This document shows positions 40,668-48,614 of a stretch of 48,631 nt of DNA, in pieces. A program made the translations under genes and the position numbers. Each line of letters begins with the position of its first letter. The stretch's first letter is position 1. This DNA comes from Candidatus Thermoplasmatota archaeon (GTDB taxonomy: Archaea > Thermoplasmatota > SW-10-69-26 > JACQPN01 > JAIVGT01): the NCBI GenBank assembly GCA_035541015.1, contig DATLFM010000094.1, positions 1-48,631 of the forward strand, in the 5' to 3' direction. The notes under the pieces were generated by a model. The model was not told where the DNA came from. It saw only the letters and a list, made by a program, of their open reading frames with translations, and ran no database searches.

Positions 40668-41158
40668 GCCGGCACGGCGCGGTACCGGCCGGGCCGCGCC
40701 TCCACGACGGAGCCCTCCTCCAGGAACCGCCGCAGGAAGCCTGGCCCCTTCTCGGCTGCGATTCCCAACGAAGCGAGCGCCTCCACGAACCGGTCCTCGC
40801 CGAAGGCTCCCGCGTGCTCGGTGAGGCCGCGCGCCAGCGCAAGCGCGCGGGCCGCCTCGCCGCCGCGCGGAGGCACGCGGGCCACCACCGCCTCGAGATC
40901 GCGCGGGGGGCCCGGGGCCCTGCGCGGAACGACTTGCGATTCGAGCAAGGCCCCCTCCTGCGCGCCGCGCGCGCGGGCTTCGTTGTGTCGCGCAAGCGCC
41001 TCCTGCAGCTCCGCGACGGAGGCGGCCCGGGCGAGGATGCGAAGCGAGGCGATTTCGAGGCGCCGGCCGCAGCCGTTGCACTCGGTAGTCTTGCGGGAGA
41101 GATCGACGCCCTTGGGGGTCTTGCACGAGAAGCAGGCGACGAGGCCGTACTCCGTCAT
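40664..41158 (-). CDS. Zinc-ribbon protein with C-terminal winged-helix-like end
   Basis: A 164-residue protein. N-terminal CFSCKTPKGVDLSRKTTECNGCG is a four-cysteine ribbon like that of the small archaeal DUF1922 proteins. A charged helical middle follows, and the C-terminus (FLRRFLEEGSVVEARPGRYRAV) looks like the wing of a helix-turn-helix. This could be a nucleic-acid-binding protein or a regulator. ATG 41158 overlaps the pdaD stop (ATGA), so it is translated with pdaD. Confidence 0.7.
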   Translation of the reverse strand: MTEYGLVACFSCKTPKGVDLSRKTTECNGCGRRLEIASLRILARAASVAELQEALARHNEARARGAQEGALLESQVVPRRAPGPPRDLEAVVARVPPRGGEAARALALARGLTEHAGAFGEDRFVEALASLGIAAEKGPGFLRRFLEEGSVVEARPGRYRAVPA

Positions 41159-41622
41159 TCCATGAACACCACGGCCGACAAGCACGTGCCGTAGTGGTCC
41201 ATGGGAATCGACAGTTCTTCGATCGAGTAGGTGACGTTCTTCAGGCGCACGGCGCGAAGCTTGCAGACGCCCTCGATCTTCCACTGAAGGACCTCTCGCA
41301 GCGCCTTCTTCTCCATGTGGCCGTGGCCCTCCACGACGTAGCCGCCCTGTCCGTCGTCGCGGAAGCCGTAGGCGACGCCCGCGCTGATCGTCTCGCCCTC
41401 GCTCCCCCGCTGCTGGGCGAGGACGCAGTGCGTGATCGCGCCCATGGGAAGCTTGACCTTGGGCACCTTCTTGATGCCGATGGGCAGCACGGAGGAGACG
41501 TACACGAGGTTCTGCTCCCCGATCCCCGCGCGGACGAGCGCTTCGTCGAAGGCGTTGAGGTCGGAGACCTTGCTGACCGCTCGTCCGGAAGTCACAAAGA
41601 ACCGGGTGGGGACCGGAAGCAT
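41155..41622 (-). CDS. pdaD: Pyruvoyl-dependent arginine decarboxylase
   Basis: A 155-residue proenzyme that turns arginine into agmatine for polyamine synthesis and for agmatidine in archaeal tRNA-Ile. VYVSSVLPIGIKKVP holds the self-cleavage site between two serines; the second becomes the pyruvoyl group. GAITHCVLAQQRG and GYVVEGHGH are also typical. ATG 41622 gives the usual MLPVPTRFFVTSG start. GATTTAAGC at 41654-41662 reads as a TATA box on -. Confidence 0.95.
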   Translation of the reverse strand: MLPVPTRFFVTSGRAVSKVSDLNAFDEALVRAGIGEQNLVYVSSVLPIGIKKVPKVKLPMGAITHCVLAQQRGSEGETISAGVAYGFRDDGQGGYVVEGHGHMEKKALREVLQWKIEGVCKLRAVRLKNVTYSIEELSIPMDHYGTCLSAVVFME

Positions 41623-41715
41623 CGGGAATCGCGCACCCGAAAAAGGGGGTCTTGATTTAAGCCTGACGGAACGGGGGAACTTTTATCCCGCGCGCCCCCA
41701 TGGAGGTCGTCGCGC

Positions 41716-43014
41716 ATGACGCTTGCTCCCGTCCCCATCGCGGCCATCCGTTCCGGCGCGTTCGAAGGAAAGCCCGCCCGCGTCCGCGGCTGGGTCCACC
41801 GGGCCCGAAGTTCCGGCGGAATCGTCTTCCTCGTGCTTCGCGACGCCACCGGGCTCCTCCAAGCGACCGTGAAGAAGGGAGCGGCCGACGACGGAAGCTT
41901 CGCCGCCGCCAAGGACCTGCAGCTGGAGGCCGCCGTCGACGTCGAGGGCGTCGCCCACAAGGACCCCCGCGCGCCGGGCGGCTGGGAGCTGCGCACCGCC
42001 GCGCTGCGCGTGGTGGGCGGCTCGCACGAATTCCCCATCACGGAGGACCAATCCGTCGAGTTCCTCCTCGACAAGCGCCACCTCTGGCTTCGCTCGCGCA
42101 AGCTCACGAACACCTTCCGCGTGAAGGCCCAGATGCTCAAGGCCTTCCGCGAGTGGTTCGACGCGAATGCGTTCTACGAGGTCACGCCGTCTGTCATCAC
42201 GACAAACGCGTGCGAGGGCGGCTCCACGCTCTTCGAGTTCGACTACTTCGACCAGACGGCCTTCTTGTCCCAATCGAGCCAGATGTACCTCGAAGCGCTC
42301 ATCTTCAGCCTCGAGCGCGTCTGGTGCCTTGCGCCCTCCTTCCGCGCGGAGAAGAGCCGGACGACAAAGCACCTCACGGAGTTCTGGCACCTCGAAGCCG
42401 AGGAGGCCCACGTCGACAACGAGGGCAACATGCGCATCCAGGAGGAGCTTGTCGCCCACGTCGCCAACGCGGTGGGCGCGCGGTGCGCAGACGAGCTTCG
42501 CGAGCTCGGGCGCGACCCGGACGACCTGCTGCGCATCAAGCCGCCTTTCAAGCGCCTGCACTACGACGAGGCGATCGACCTCCTGAAGAAGAAGGGCTTC
42601 CCGATCGAATGGGGCGAAGATTTCGGGCAGCCCCACGAGCGCGCGCTCGTCGAAGGCGAGACCCAGCCCATCTTCGTCACGCACTTCCCCGCCGAGATCA
42701 AGGCCTTCTACATGGAGCGGGACGACTCCGGCGAGCACGCGCTGTGCGCCGACATGATCGCGCCCGAAGGCTACGGCGAGATCATCGGCGGGTCCCAGCG
42801 CTCGCTCGACGTCGAGGCCATGCGCGAGCGCCTGCGCAAGGAAGGCGCTCCCGTGGAGGCCTACGAGTGGTACTTCGACCTTCGCCGCTACGGCAGCGTG
42901 CCCCACTCCGGGTTCGGGCTTGGCACCGAGCGCGTGCTCACGTGGCTGTGCAAGAACGACCACATCCGCGACGCGACGCCGTTTCCAAGAACGATCAACC
43001 GGGCGTATCCGTGA
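41716..43014 (+). CDS. asnS: Asparaginyl-tRNA synthetase
   Basis: A 432-residue class II synthetase. The N-terminal OB fold (RVRGWVHRARSSGGIVFLVLRD) binds the anticodon. FRAEKSRTTKHLTEFWHLE is motif 2 and GFGLGTERVLTWL motif 3. Archaeal AsnRS and AspRS are close; lack of the AspRS insertion pattern and TTNACEGG favour AsnRS. GGAGGT at 41702-41707 supports ATG 41716, and CTTTTATC at 41680-41687 is the TATA box. The next gene overlaps its stop by 4 bases. Confidence 0.9.
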   Translation: MTLAPVPIAAIRSGAFEGKPARVRGWVHRARSSGGIVFLVLRDATGLLQATVKKGAADDGSFAAAKDLQLEAAVDVEGVAHKDPRAPGGWELRTAALRVVGGSHEFPITEDQSVEFLLDKRHLWLRSRKLTNTFRVKAQMLKAFREWFDANAFYEVTPSVITTNACEGGSTLFEFDYFDQTAFLSQSSQMYLEALIFSLERVWCLAPSFRAEKSRTTKHLTEFWHLEAEEAHVDNEGNMRIQEELVAHVANAVGARCADELRELGRDPDDLLRIKPPFKRLHYDEAIDLLKKKGFPIEWGEDFGQPHERALVEGETQPIFVTHFPAEIKAFYMERDDSGEHALCADMIAPEGYGEIIGGSQRSLDVEAMRERLRKEGAPVEAYEWYFDLRRYGSVPHSGFGLGTERVLTWLCKNDHIRDATPFPRTINRAYP

Positions 43015-43706
43015 GCAATCCTCTAAAGCAAGGGATCAACGGTCGATTGGACGACCTTTTTGTTGAGTGGGAAAGCCGGGTTCCGCAAGGGCGGTTTTGC
43101 AAGGACGGGCTCGTCTCCGAAAGCGATTGGCATGAGCTCGATCCCGCCAAGCGCCTCTTGATCGTGTGCAAGGACGTGAACGTACGCGACCAAGATGCGA
43201 TTGACATGAGGGTTCGTCTCGACCCAGAAAAGACGTGGACAGCGAGGCGAAGAGTAGGTTTCGACACGAACATCGCGCACTGGTCACAGATTCTCACTGT
43301 GGATCCAAACACACGATATCCGGATTCAGAGGATGCCCGACGAGACGCGCGCCAAGTTCTGAAACAGATCGCGTTCATGAACCTCAAGAAAGAGGCAGGG
43401 AAATCATCCGCAGAATCACGTAAGGTCAAGGAAGCCGTCAGTCGTGATCGCGACCTGATTCTTCGCGAAGTCGAAACGATCGACCCTTCAATCGTTCTTG
43501 CGGGTGGCGCGGAGGTCAACAATCTCTTGCAGCAATTAGCGGGCCTCCCAAAAGTAGGGCCATATGACAGCTGGTTGTGGGGGAACCGCCGCGTCGTTGC
43601 GACGTATCATCCCTCTCATCGCAAGAGCGTTGAACAAGCGGCCGAGGTTCTCAGGCGAAGCGCCCGTCAGATCCTTCATGAGTTTGGCGCCCCGGACGGG
43701 ATTTGA
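43011..43706 (+). CDS. Uracil-DNA-glycosylase-like protein, low-GC, running into a tRNA gene
   Basis: A 231-residue protein. RLLIVCKDVNVRD, IDPSIVLAGGAEVNNLL and VVATYHPSHRKS match the strand-loop, middle strand and HPS motif of the UDG superfamily, though the catalytic first loop is not obvious, so it may bind rather than cut. Base and codon use differ from neighbours (many A/T third positions, AGA-free but AAA- and TCT-rich), which suggests transfer. GTG 43011 overlaps the asnS stop. The last seven codons (EFGAPDGI with the stop) lie within the tRNA-Leu 3' end, as seen when elements integrate at tRNA genes. Confidence 0.72.
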   Translation: MSNPLKQGINGRLDDLFVEWESRVPQGRFCKDGLVSESDWHELDPAKRLLIVCKDVNVRDQDAIDMRVRLDPEKTWTARRRVGFDTNIAHWSQILTVDPNTRYPDSEDARRDARQVLKQIAFMNLKKEAGKSSAESRKVKEAVSRDRDLILREVETIDPSIVLAGGAEVNNLLQQLAGLPKVGPYDSWLWGNRRVVATYHPSHRKSVEQAAEVLRRSARQILHEFGAPDGI

Positions 43707-43770
43707 ACCCGTGAGGCAAGTACGCCACTGGTTCCTGAAACCAGCGCCCTACCTGCTAGGCGACCGGGGC
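43685..43770 (-). tRNA. tRNA-Leu (anticodon CAG)
   Basis: Acceptor GCCCCGG pairs with CCGGGGC. The D arm is GCCTAGCAGGTAGGGC and the anticodon arm CTGGT-TTCAGGA-ACCAG with CAG at 34-36. A long variable arm (GGCGTACTTGCC) marks a type II tRNA, and the T arm is ACGGG-TTCAAAT-CCCGT. The discriminator is G and CCA is encoded (43687-43685). GCAAAATAGG near 43787-43796 (minus strand) is the probable TATA box. No intron. Confidence 0.93.
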
Positions 43771-43843
43771 GTGGGAGCATATCACCTATTTTGCTCCCGG
43801 CGGCCCAATAGCCCCGAAAGATATAACGGTCCTCCGGAGGTTC

Positions 43844-43885
43844 CTTCCTTGGCAAGGAAGCCATTGGCCTCCTGCTAGGCAACCG
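43844..43885 (-). pseudogene. tRNA-like 5' fragment upstream of tRNA-Leu
   Basis: On the minus strand GGTTGCCTAGCAGGAGGCC resembles the tRNA-Leu D-arm region (GGTCGCCTAGCAGGTAGGG), followed by a perfect arm CTTCC-TTGCCAA-GGAAG that could present anticodon GCC. No T arm (TTCAAAT) follows, so it is not a complete tRNA. It may be a decayed duplicate, an integration scar or, less likely, a split-tRNA half. A perfect GGGCCCGC-CAAC-GCGGGCCC hairpin is adjacent at 43891-43910. Confidence 0.4.
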
Positions 43886-44045
43886 CGAGCGGGCCCGCCA
43901 ACGCGGGCCCCTCACAGTCCTTTTCCGGAAGTCGCAGCGCCATGCTTCTCTCGGTTCCGGCTGACGCGCGGTCGAACCATCCTACGTTACGGCAAAACGC
44001 GCAAACGGCGGTGGAAAACCCGCGACCGGCACCGGGAGCGTTTTC

Positions 44046-44309
44046 GTGTCCACCATCTTCCGCTGCGAGAATCCGCGCGGGCCACCGTGCGAATCGTCGC
44101 TGTGGCACTACGTACTGTATTGCGAGTCCGACAAGCCCGTCGTGTACTACATGGTCCTGTGGGGGTTCTTCGGCCTCGTGGTACCGCCCGCGGCCGCCTT
44201 CTATCTGATTTGGTGCATCTACTACTACGCGACGCGTCCGGTGCCGAACCCTCCGCACGCGCTGGACGGACAAGAGCCAGAGGCGTGGGTCGTATTCCCC
44301 CTCCGCTAG
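44046..44309 (+). CDS. Small membrane protein, unknown
   Basis: An 87-residue protein starting at GTG 44046. A polar N-terminus with three cysteines (FRCENPRGPPCESSLWHYVLYC) precedes one or two helices (YYMVLWGFFGLVVPPAAAFY, LIWCIYYYA) and a short tail. Composition is biased to Tyr, Trp and Phe, unlike shadow frames of this GC-rich DNA, which supports a real gene. No family is recognised. Confidence 0.5.
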   Translation: MSTIFRCENPRGPPCESSLWHYVLYCESDKPVVYYMVLWGFFGLVVPPAAAFYLIWCIYYYATRPVPNPPHALDGQEPEAWVVFPLR

Positions 44310-44390
44310 GCGCCCAGCATTTCGGCTCGTCCATTGACGCTTGGGCGCCCCTACGGTGAGGCTTAAGCCAGCGCGGACCATGGCCTGCAC

Positions 44391-44942
44391 GTGTCCATCG
44401 TCTCCGAGCTCCTCGAGGGCAACGCGCGCTTTGTCGCCAACGACTGGGACCCGCACGACCGCGAGCTTCTGGCCGTGCCCGCCAAGCACTTGGCCGTGGT
44501 CGCGTGCATGGACACGCGCTACAACGTGGAGAAGGTGCTGGGCCTCTCGCACGGCGACGCGAAGATCGTCCGGAACGCGGGCCCTGTCCTCGACGACGGC
44601 ACGCTGCGCAGCCTCGTCGTGGCGATCCACCTCCTCGAAGTGCGCCACGTGGCGATCCTGGGGCACACGAAATGCGGCATGACCGTCGTGGGCCGCGGCG
44701 AGTTCCGCATCGCCCACAGCCTGGCCCGGCGCGCGGGCGTGCCGCTGCACGAGGCCATGCGGCCGGACTTCCAGCGGTGGCTGGGCGGCTTCCACGATCC
44801 CGAGGAGCACGTCCGGCGCTCGGTGGAGATTCTCCGCCGCCACCCGTACGTCCCGCAGGACGTCGAGGTGTTTGGGCTCCTGTACGACAACGACACGGGC
44901 CGCGTGAATCGCGTGGCGCCCGCCGCGGGCAAGACTCCGTGA
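44391..44942 (+). CDS. Beta-class carbonic anhydrase
   Basis: A 183-residue zinc enzyme hydrating CO2 to bicarbonate. VVACMDTRYN near residue 37-46 supplies the first Cys and the Asp-Arg pair, and AILGHTKCGM near 87-96 the His and second Cys. Length and motif order match the short (cab-type) archaeal and bacterial members. GCTTAAGC at 44361-44368 is about 27 bases before GTG 44391, so the message is leaderless. A LysE-type exporter follows after 4 bases. Confidence 0.92.
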   Translation: MSIVSELLEGNARFVANDWDPHDRELLAVPAKHLAVVACMDTRYNVEKVLGLSHGDAKIVRNAGPVLDDGTLRSLVVAIHLLEVRHVAILGHTKCGMTVVGRGEFRIAHSLARRAGVPLHEAMRPDFQRWLGGFHDPEEHVRRSVEILRRHPYVPQDVEVFGLLYDNDTGRVNRVAPAAGKTP

Positions 44943-44946
44943 TGGC

Positions 44947-45588
44947 ATGGCGGAGCCCGCGTACGCGATCCTGCTTGGCGCCGGCCTTGGCCTCTCGCTC
45001 GCGGCGCCCCCGGGCCCCGTTCTCGCCTTCTCGATGCGCCGCGCGGCCGAGCACGGGTTCTGGCCCGGCGTGTTCGTCCCCTTCGGGGCGATCTGCGCCG
45101 ATGCCACGCACGCGGCCTTCGTCGGAGTGGGCGTGGTTCCGCTTCTCGTCGCGCATCCTTGGGCGATGAAAGCGCTCGCCGCCGCGGGCGCCGCGCTCAT
45201 GGTGTACCTGGCCGTGGGAGCGTTCCGCGCCGCGCGCACCGGGCCGCCGGACCCTTCGCGGCCGGTCGTCGCGGCTCGGCCCTGGTCGCGCCGCCTCACC
45301 TCGTTGGGCCTGCTTGGCGGCGGCTTTGCGGCGGGCTACGCGCTTGCCATCACGTCGCCCATGAACCTCGCCTGGTGGGTGAGCGTCGGCACGCATCTGT
45401 TCGCCGAGCACGGGATCGCCGTCTTCGCGGGATTCTTTGGCGCGCTCGTCGCCTACTCGTTTGCGTTCACCGGCGCCGTCGTGCTGGCGACGCAAAAAGC
45501 GGCGCGCGCGATCCCCATCTTTGCGGCGGCAAGCGGCGTCGTGTTCGTCGCCTTCGCCGCGTACCTCGTCTGGACGCTTTTCACCTAG
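44947..45588 (+). CDS. LysE/RhtB-family exporter
   Basis: A 213-residue membrane protein with six predicted helices. LGAGLGLSLAAPPGPVLAFS at the N-terminus holds the family PGP motif, and ITSPMNLAWWVSVGTHLF lies near residue 140. Members export amino acids or cations. It starts 4 bases after the carbonic anhydrase stop, so the two are probably co-transcribed; the functional link is unclear. Confidence 0.88.
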   Translation: MAEPAYAILLGAGLGLSLAAPPGPVLAFSMRRAAEHGFWPGVFVPFGAICADATHAAFVGVGVVPLLVAHPWAMKALAAAGAALMVYLAVGAFRAARTGPPDPSRPVVAARPWSRRLTSLGLLGGGFAAGYALAITSPMNLAWWVSVGTHLFAEHGIAVFAGFFGALVAYSFAFTGAVVLATQKAARAIPIFAAASGVVFVAFAAYLVWTLFT

Positions 45589-45608
45589 CCTAGAGCGCGG
45601 CTTGGCGG

Positions 45609-46232
45609 CTACGATTCGGCGCGGACCGTCGGCGAGAGGCTTCGCCAGAGGTACCACGATCCCGCGGAGCGGTACGGGCGCCACGGCTCCGCGATCTCGC
45701 GCATGCGTTCGGGAAGCGGCAGCGCGCGGAGCCCGTAGAGCCGTTGCATGCCTTTGCGCACGCCGTAATCGCCCACGGGCAGGACGTCGGGGCGCCCGAG
45801 GCTGAAAATCAAGAACATCTCCGCCGTCCACCGCCCGATGCCGGGAAGCTCGACGAGCCGCTCGACAACGGCCTCGTCGTCCTCGCGCGAAAGCCGCGAG
45901 AGATCGAGCAAGCCGTCGTCCACCTCGCGCGCGAGCGCCTTCAGGTACGACAGCTTCTGCGGGCTCACGCCGCACGCGCGCAACCGGCGATCGGAGAGGG
46001 CGCGAAGCTCCGCGGCGTCGGGGAACCGCCCCCCGTTTGCCTCGCGCACGCGGCGCACGATGGATTCGGCGGCGGCGCCGGCAAGCTGCTGGTAGAGGAT
46101 GGACTCGGCCAACGCCTGGAAGCGGTTGCGCTCGACCGCGAGACGGACCGGGCCCACCGTGCGGACGACGGGGCGAAGCCGCGCGTCGCGGCGGGACAGG
46201 TGCGCGTGGGCGCGGGGCCAGGGCGAGGACAC
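45609..46232 (-). CDS. DNA-3-methyladenine glycosylase II (AlkA-like HhH-GPD)
   Basis: A 207-residue base-excision enzyme that removes alkylated purines. LAESILYQQLAGAAAESIVRR is the usual start of the HhH-GPD fold, LVELPGIGRWTAEMFLIFSL is the helix-hairpin-helix, and the catalytic Asp is in LPVGDYGVRKG. It lacks the extra N-terminal domain of E. coli AlkA, as most archaeal members do. GTG 46232 is about 27 bases from CAAATAGG (46256-46263, minus-strand TATA), fitting a leaderless start. Confidence 0.9.
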   Translation of the reverse strand: MSSPWPRAHAHLSRRDARLRPVVRTVGPVRLAVERNRFQALAESILYQQLAGAAAESIVRRVREANGGRFPDAAELRALSDRRLRACGVSPQKLSYLKALAREVDDGLLDLSRLSREDDEAVVERLVELPGIGRWTAEMFLIFSLGRPDVLPVGDYGVRKGMQRLYGLRALPLPERMREIAEPWRPYRSAGSWYLWRSLSPTVRAES

Positions 46233-46286
46233 GCGAAGGTCAACGCCGCCGCGCGCAAATAGGTTCCCGCCGGAGCGCCGGAAGTC

Positions 46287-46308
46287 TTACTGCGCAATTG
46301 CGCAGGAA
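46287..46308. promoter_or_regulatory. Palindrome upstream of the HEXXH gene (copy 2 of a shared motif)
   Basis: TTACTGCGCA-AT-TGCGCAGGAA matches 20 of 22 bases of the site upstream of arlCE (4709-4730). It ends 30 bases before the TATA box CTTTATG (46339-46345), a typical place for an activator. It also lies 55 bases from the alkA start. Confidence 0.6.
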
Positions 46309-46370
46309 TCGTGGGAGGCGGCCGGCCGCAAACCCAGTCTTTATGCCGCCGCGGGACCCCATGACCTCGC

Positions 46371-46871
46371 GTGAACGCACGGTTGGCGGCCCGGCTCGAC
46401 CAAGCGGCAAGCCTGGCGGAGATCTTCGAGGTGGTCAAGCGCGCCGCCGCGCAGGTGCTAAAACAAGAGCGCGCGGGGCTCATGCTCGCGCTTGCCGACC
46501 TTGGCAACGCGCCCGGCGGCTTCTTCGGCGGCTTCCACTACGTCGGCAGCAACTACATCGTCATGAACAAGCTGCCGCTGCTTCGAATCCGCGACACGCG
46601 GCCCGAGCTGTACAACGCGTACGCGTTCCACGTGCTCCTGCACGAGTACATCCACACGCTTGGCGTCCTCGACGAGCGGCGAACGCGCGAGCTTGCGCTT
46701 CGCGTCTCGCAGGCGGTCTTTGGTCCCGAGCACGTCGCCACGCGCATCGCCGGCAACATCGAGGAGTTCTTCCCCAATCTCGTCTTCCCGGACGTCACGT
46801 GGCGGCCCGAAGCGTTGCACCTCGAGATCGACAAGAGCTTTGGCATCGGGGACGCAAGCTACATTCAGTAG
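46371..46871 (+). CDS. Predicted metallopeptidase with HEXXH motif (COG4900-like)
   Basis: A 166-residue cytosolic protein. LLHEYIHTLG near residues 88-97 is a zinc-binding HEXXH helix, and a later acidic segment (NIEEFFPNLVFPD) may supply the third ligand. The layout matches the small archaeal predicted metallopeptidases. GTG 46371 lies about 29 bases after CTTTATG, so it is leaderless. The upstream palindrome is shared with the archaellum locus, which suggests a common regulator. The substrate is unknown. Confidence 0.78.
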   Translation: MNARLAARLDQAASLAEIFEVVKRAAAQVLKQERAGLMLALADLGNAPGGFFGGFHYVGSNYIVMNKLPLLRIRDTRPELYNAYAFHVLLHEYIHTLGVLDERRTRELALRVSQAVFGPEHVATRIAGNIEEFFPNLVFPDVTWRPEALHLEIDKSFGIGDASYIQ

Positions 46872-46919
46872 ACTCGAGCTTGTTTGAGCACAGATCGAAT
46901 CCGAACCTTGGCCATCTCG

Positions 46920-48614
46920 TCAGGTCTGCAAACGGCACTGTGGAAGGATTCCGCATGCAAAGGTCAGTTCGAAGTAGCCTTGGATTCCCGGCCTTTGCAA
47001 GGTCTCATCCTTGCTGCCGACCGTGACCCGGGGATCGATGCCGGGCGCGCACACGTTTCCCACGATGCAAACGCCTCCGCCGGGCGCCACGCGCGGGTCG
47101 GCGCTTGGATGGGGGCGCGAGACGGTCGTGGTGGTCCATTCCAGCCGGAAGCAGGCGTTCGTCAAGGCTTGCGGATTGTACGGGACGCAGGTGTTCGACG
47201 CCGGGAGAAGGCCCACCGCGATGGCTTCGTTGGACGCAGCGCCCTCGCCCGCTTCGTTGACGGCGGTCACGACATATACGCAGGTCTGAATCACGGGGCA
47301 ATCGCGATCATAGATCCAAGGGAACCAGTCGGTCACATGCATCCGCTCACCGATAAACTCCTTGGGACCGCCGAGGGTGGTCCCGCGGTAGACATGGTAT
47401 TTGCTGACCGGAAGCCCGCCATTTGACGCGGGGGGTTGCCACGTGAGGAAAACGTTTTCGTCGGACGGGGTGGCCACAAGCGCCGAGGGAGCCGATGGCG
47501 CAGCATGCGTCCGCGCGCCTGCCAGATTGCTCATGGGTCCCTCGTCGCGGCCGGCGTTGACTCCCGAAACCCGGTAATAGCGCGTCGCGCCGCTCGGCAA
47601 CCCCGAATCGACAAACGAGGTCTCAGTTCCAATCTCCGCAATCTGCTCGACTGGACCCCCCGGGGTTTGACTTCGGTAGACGTGATAATGGGAAAGGACC
47701 GAGTACGTGTTGTTCGCAGGCGGCGCCCACGACAGGGTGATCTGCCCTGCGCCGGGACCCGGTGAAGCTACGAGGCCCCCCGGCGCGGCAGGAGCGAGGT
47801 TGTATCGGAAGATCCGATCAGCGTACCCACCCCAACTCCCGCCCCCGAATACGTAGGCGTTGGCTCCGTCCCAGATCGCGCTTGTGCCGTAGCGGCTGCT
47901 CGGCAGTGTCGCGCTCATCACCGTGACCATGTTTGTGGATGGGTTGTATCGGACAATCTCATTAATAGGGCTTCCACCGATCCAACCTCCGAAGATGTAG
48001 GCGTTCGTGCCGTCCCACACGGCGCTCGTTAAAAACCTGGCGCTTGGGAGTGTGGTGCTCATGGCCGTGACGGTGTTCGTGGCGGGGTTGTACCGGACGA
48101 TCTGATTGAGAAGGTTGCTGCCGTCGTAGCCTCCGAAGATGTACGCGTTGGTTCCGTCCCAAACCGCGCTCGTGCCATCTCGCATGCTGGGAAGTTTGGC
48201 GCTCATGGTTGTGACGGCATGTGTGGCCGGGTTGAACCGGACGATCTTGTCGAGACGGCCGCTGTTGCTGTCGCCGCCGAAGATGTACGCGTTGGTTCCG
48301 TCCCAAACCGCGCTCGTGCCCTCTCCCTTGATGGGAAGTGTGGCGCTCAAGGTCGTGAGGCTGTCCGTGGCAGAGTTGTAGCGGAGGATTTCGTCCAGAC
48401 GACTAGAAGGGCTCGAAATCCATCCACCGAAGATGTAGGCGTTCTCTCCATCCCAGATGGCGCTGGTCAGGTCACGCCCCGTCGGCAACACGGCCTCGGC
48501 GACCGTCGCCGAATCCGCGGTGACGCCCGGGAACGGCGTCAGCACCGGCAGAACCCCTGCAAACACCGCAACGACCATTGCAATAGTGCCGATCTTGCGC
48601 GTCCATCGAGCCAT
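46920..48614 (-). CDS. Secreted Kelch-repeat and fibronectin type III protein
   Basis: A 564-residue surface or secreted protein. A signal peptide (IGTIAMVVAVFAGVLPVL) precedes five Kelch-type blades of about 47 residues (TSAVWDGTNAYIFGG, then IVRYNPATNTVTAMS), residues 50-275. Two FN3 domains follow (about 280-370 and 375-470) with GGPVEQIAEIG and TWQPPASNGGLPVSKYHVYR. The C-terminus has four cysteines in two pairs. A short beta-propeller would need six or seven blades, so it may oligomerise or be a partial propeller. ATG 48614 is chosen for its GGTG; a GTG lies 9 bases upstream. Confidence 0.85.
   Translation of the reverse strand: MARWTRKIGTIAMVVAVFAGVLPVLTPFPGVTADSATVAEAVLPTGRDLTSAIWDGENAYIFGGWISSPSSRLDEILRYNSATDSLTTLSATLPIKGEGTSAVWDGTNAYIFGGDSNSGRLDKIVRFNPATHAVTTMSAKLPSMRDGTSAVWDGTNAYIFGGYDGSNLLNQIVRYNPATNTVTAMSTTLPSARFLTSAVWDGTNAYIFGGWIGGSPINEIVRYNPSTNMVTVMSATLPSSRYGTSAIWDGANAYVFGGGSWGGYADRIFRYNLAPAAPGGLVASPGPGAGQITLSWAPPANNTYSVLSHYHVYRSQTPGGPVEQIAEIGTETSFVDSGLPSGATRYYRVSGVNAGRDEGPMSNLAGARTHAAPSAPSALVATPSDENVFLTWQPPASNGGLPVSKYHVYRGTTLGGPKEFIGERMHVTDWFPWIYDRDCPVIQTCVYVVTAVNEAGEGAASNEAIAVGLLPASNTCVPYNPQALTNACFRLEWTTTTVSRPHPSADPRVAPGGGVCIVGNVCAPGIDPRVTVGSKDETLQRPGIQGYFELTFACGILPQCRLQT
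47789..48464 (-). repeat. Tandem Kelch-blade repeats
   Basis: Five copies of about 140 bases encode DGTNAYIFGG-type blades. Copies 2 to 4 are highly similar at the DNA level (the GCGTTGGTTCCGTCCC core recurs), which suggests recent expansion or conversion. Confidence 0.65.

Noticed and set aside
43676-43915. Minus-strand frame of 79 codons over the tRNA region
   Set aside because: It reads through the tRNA-Leu gene and its promoter, so it is a chance frame.
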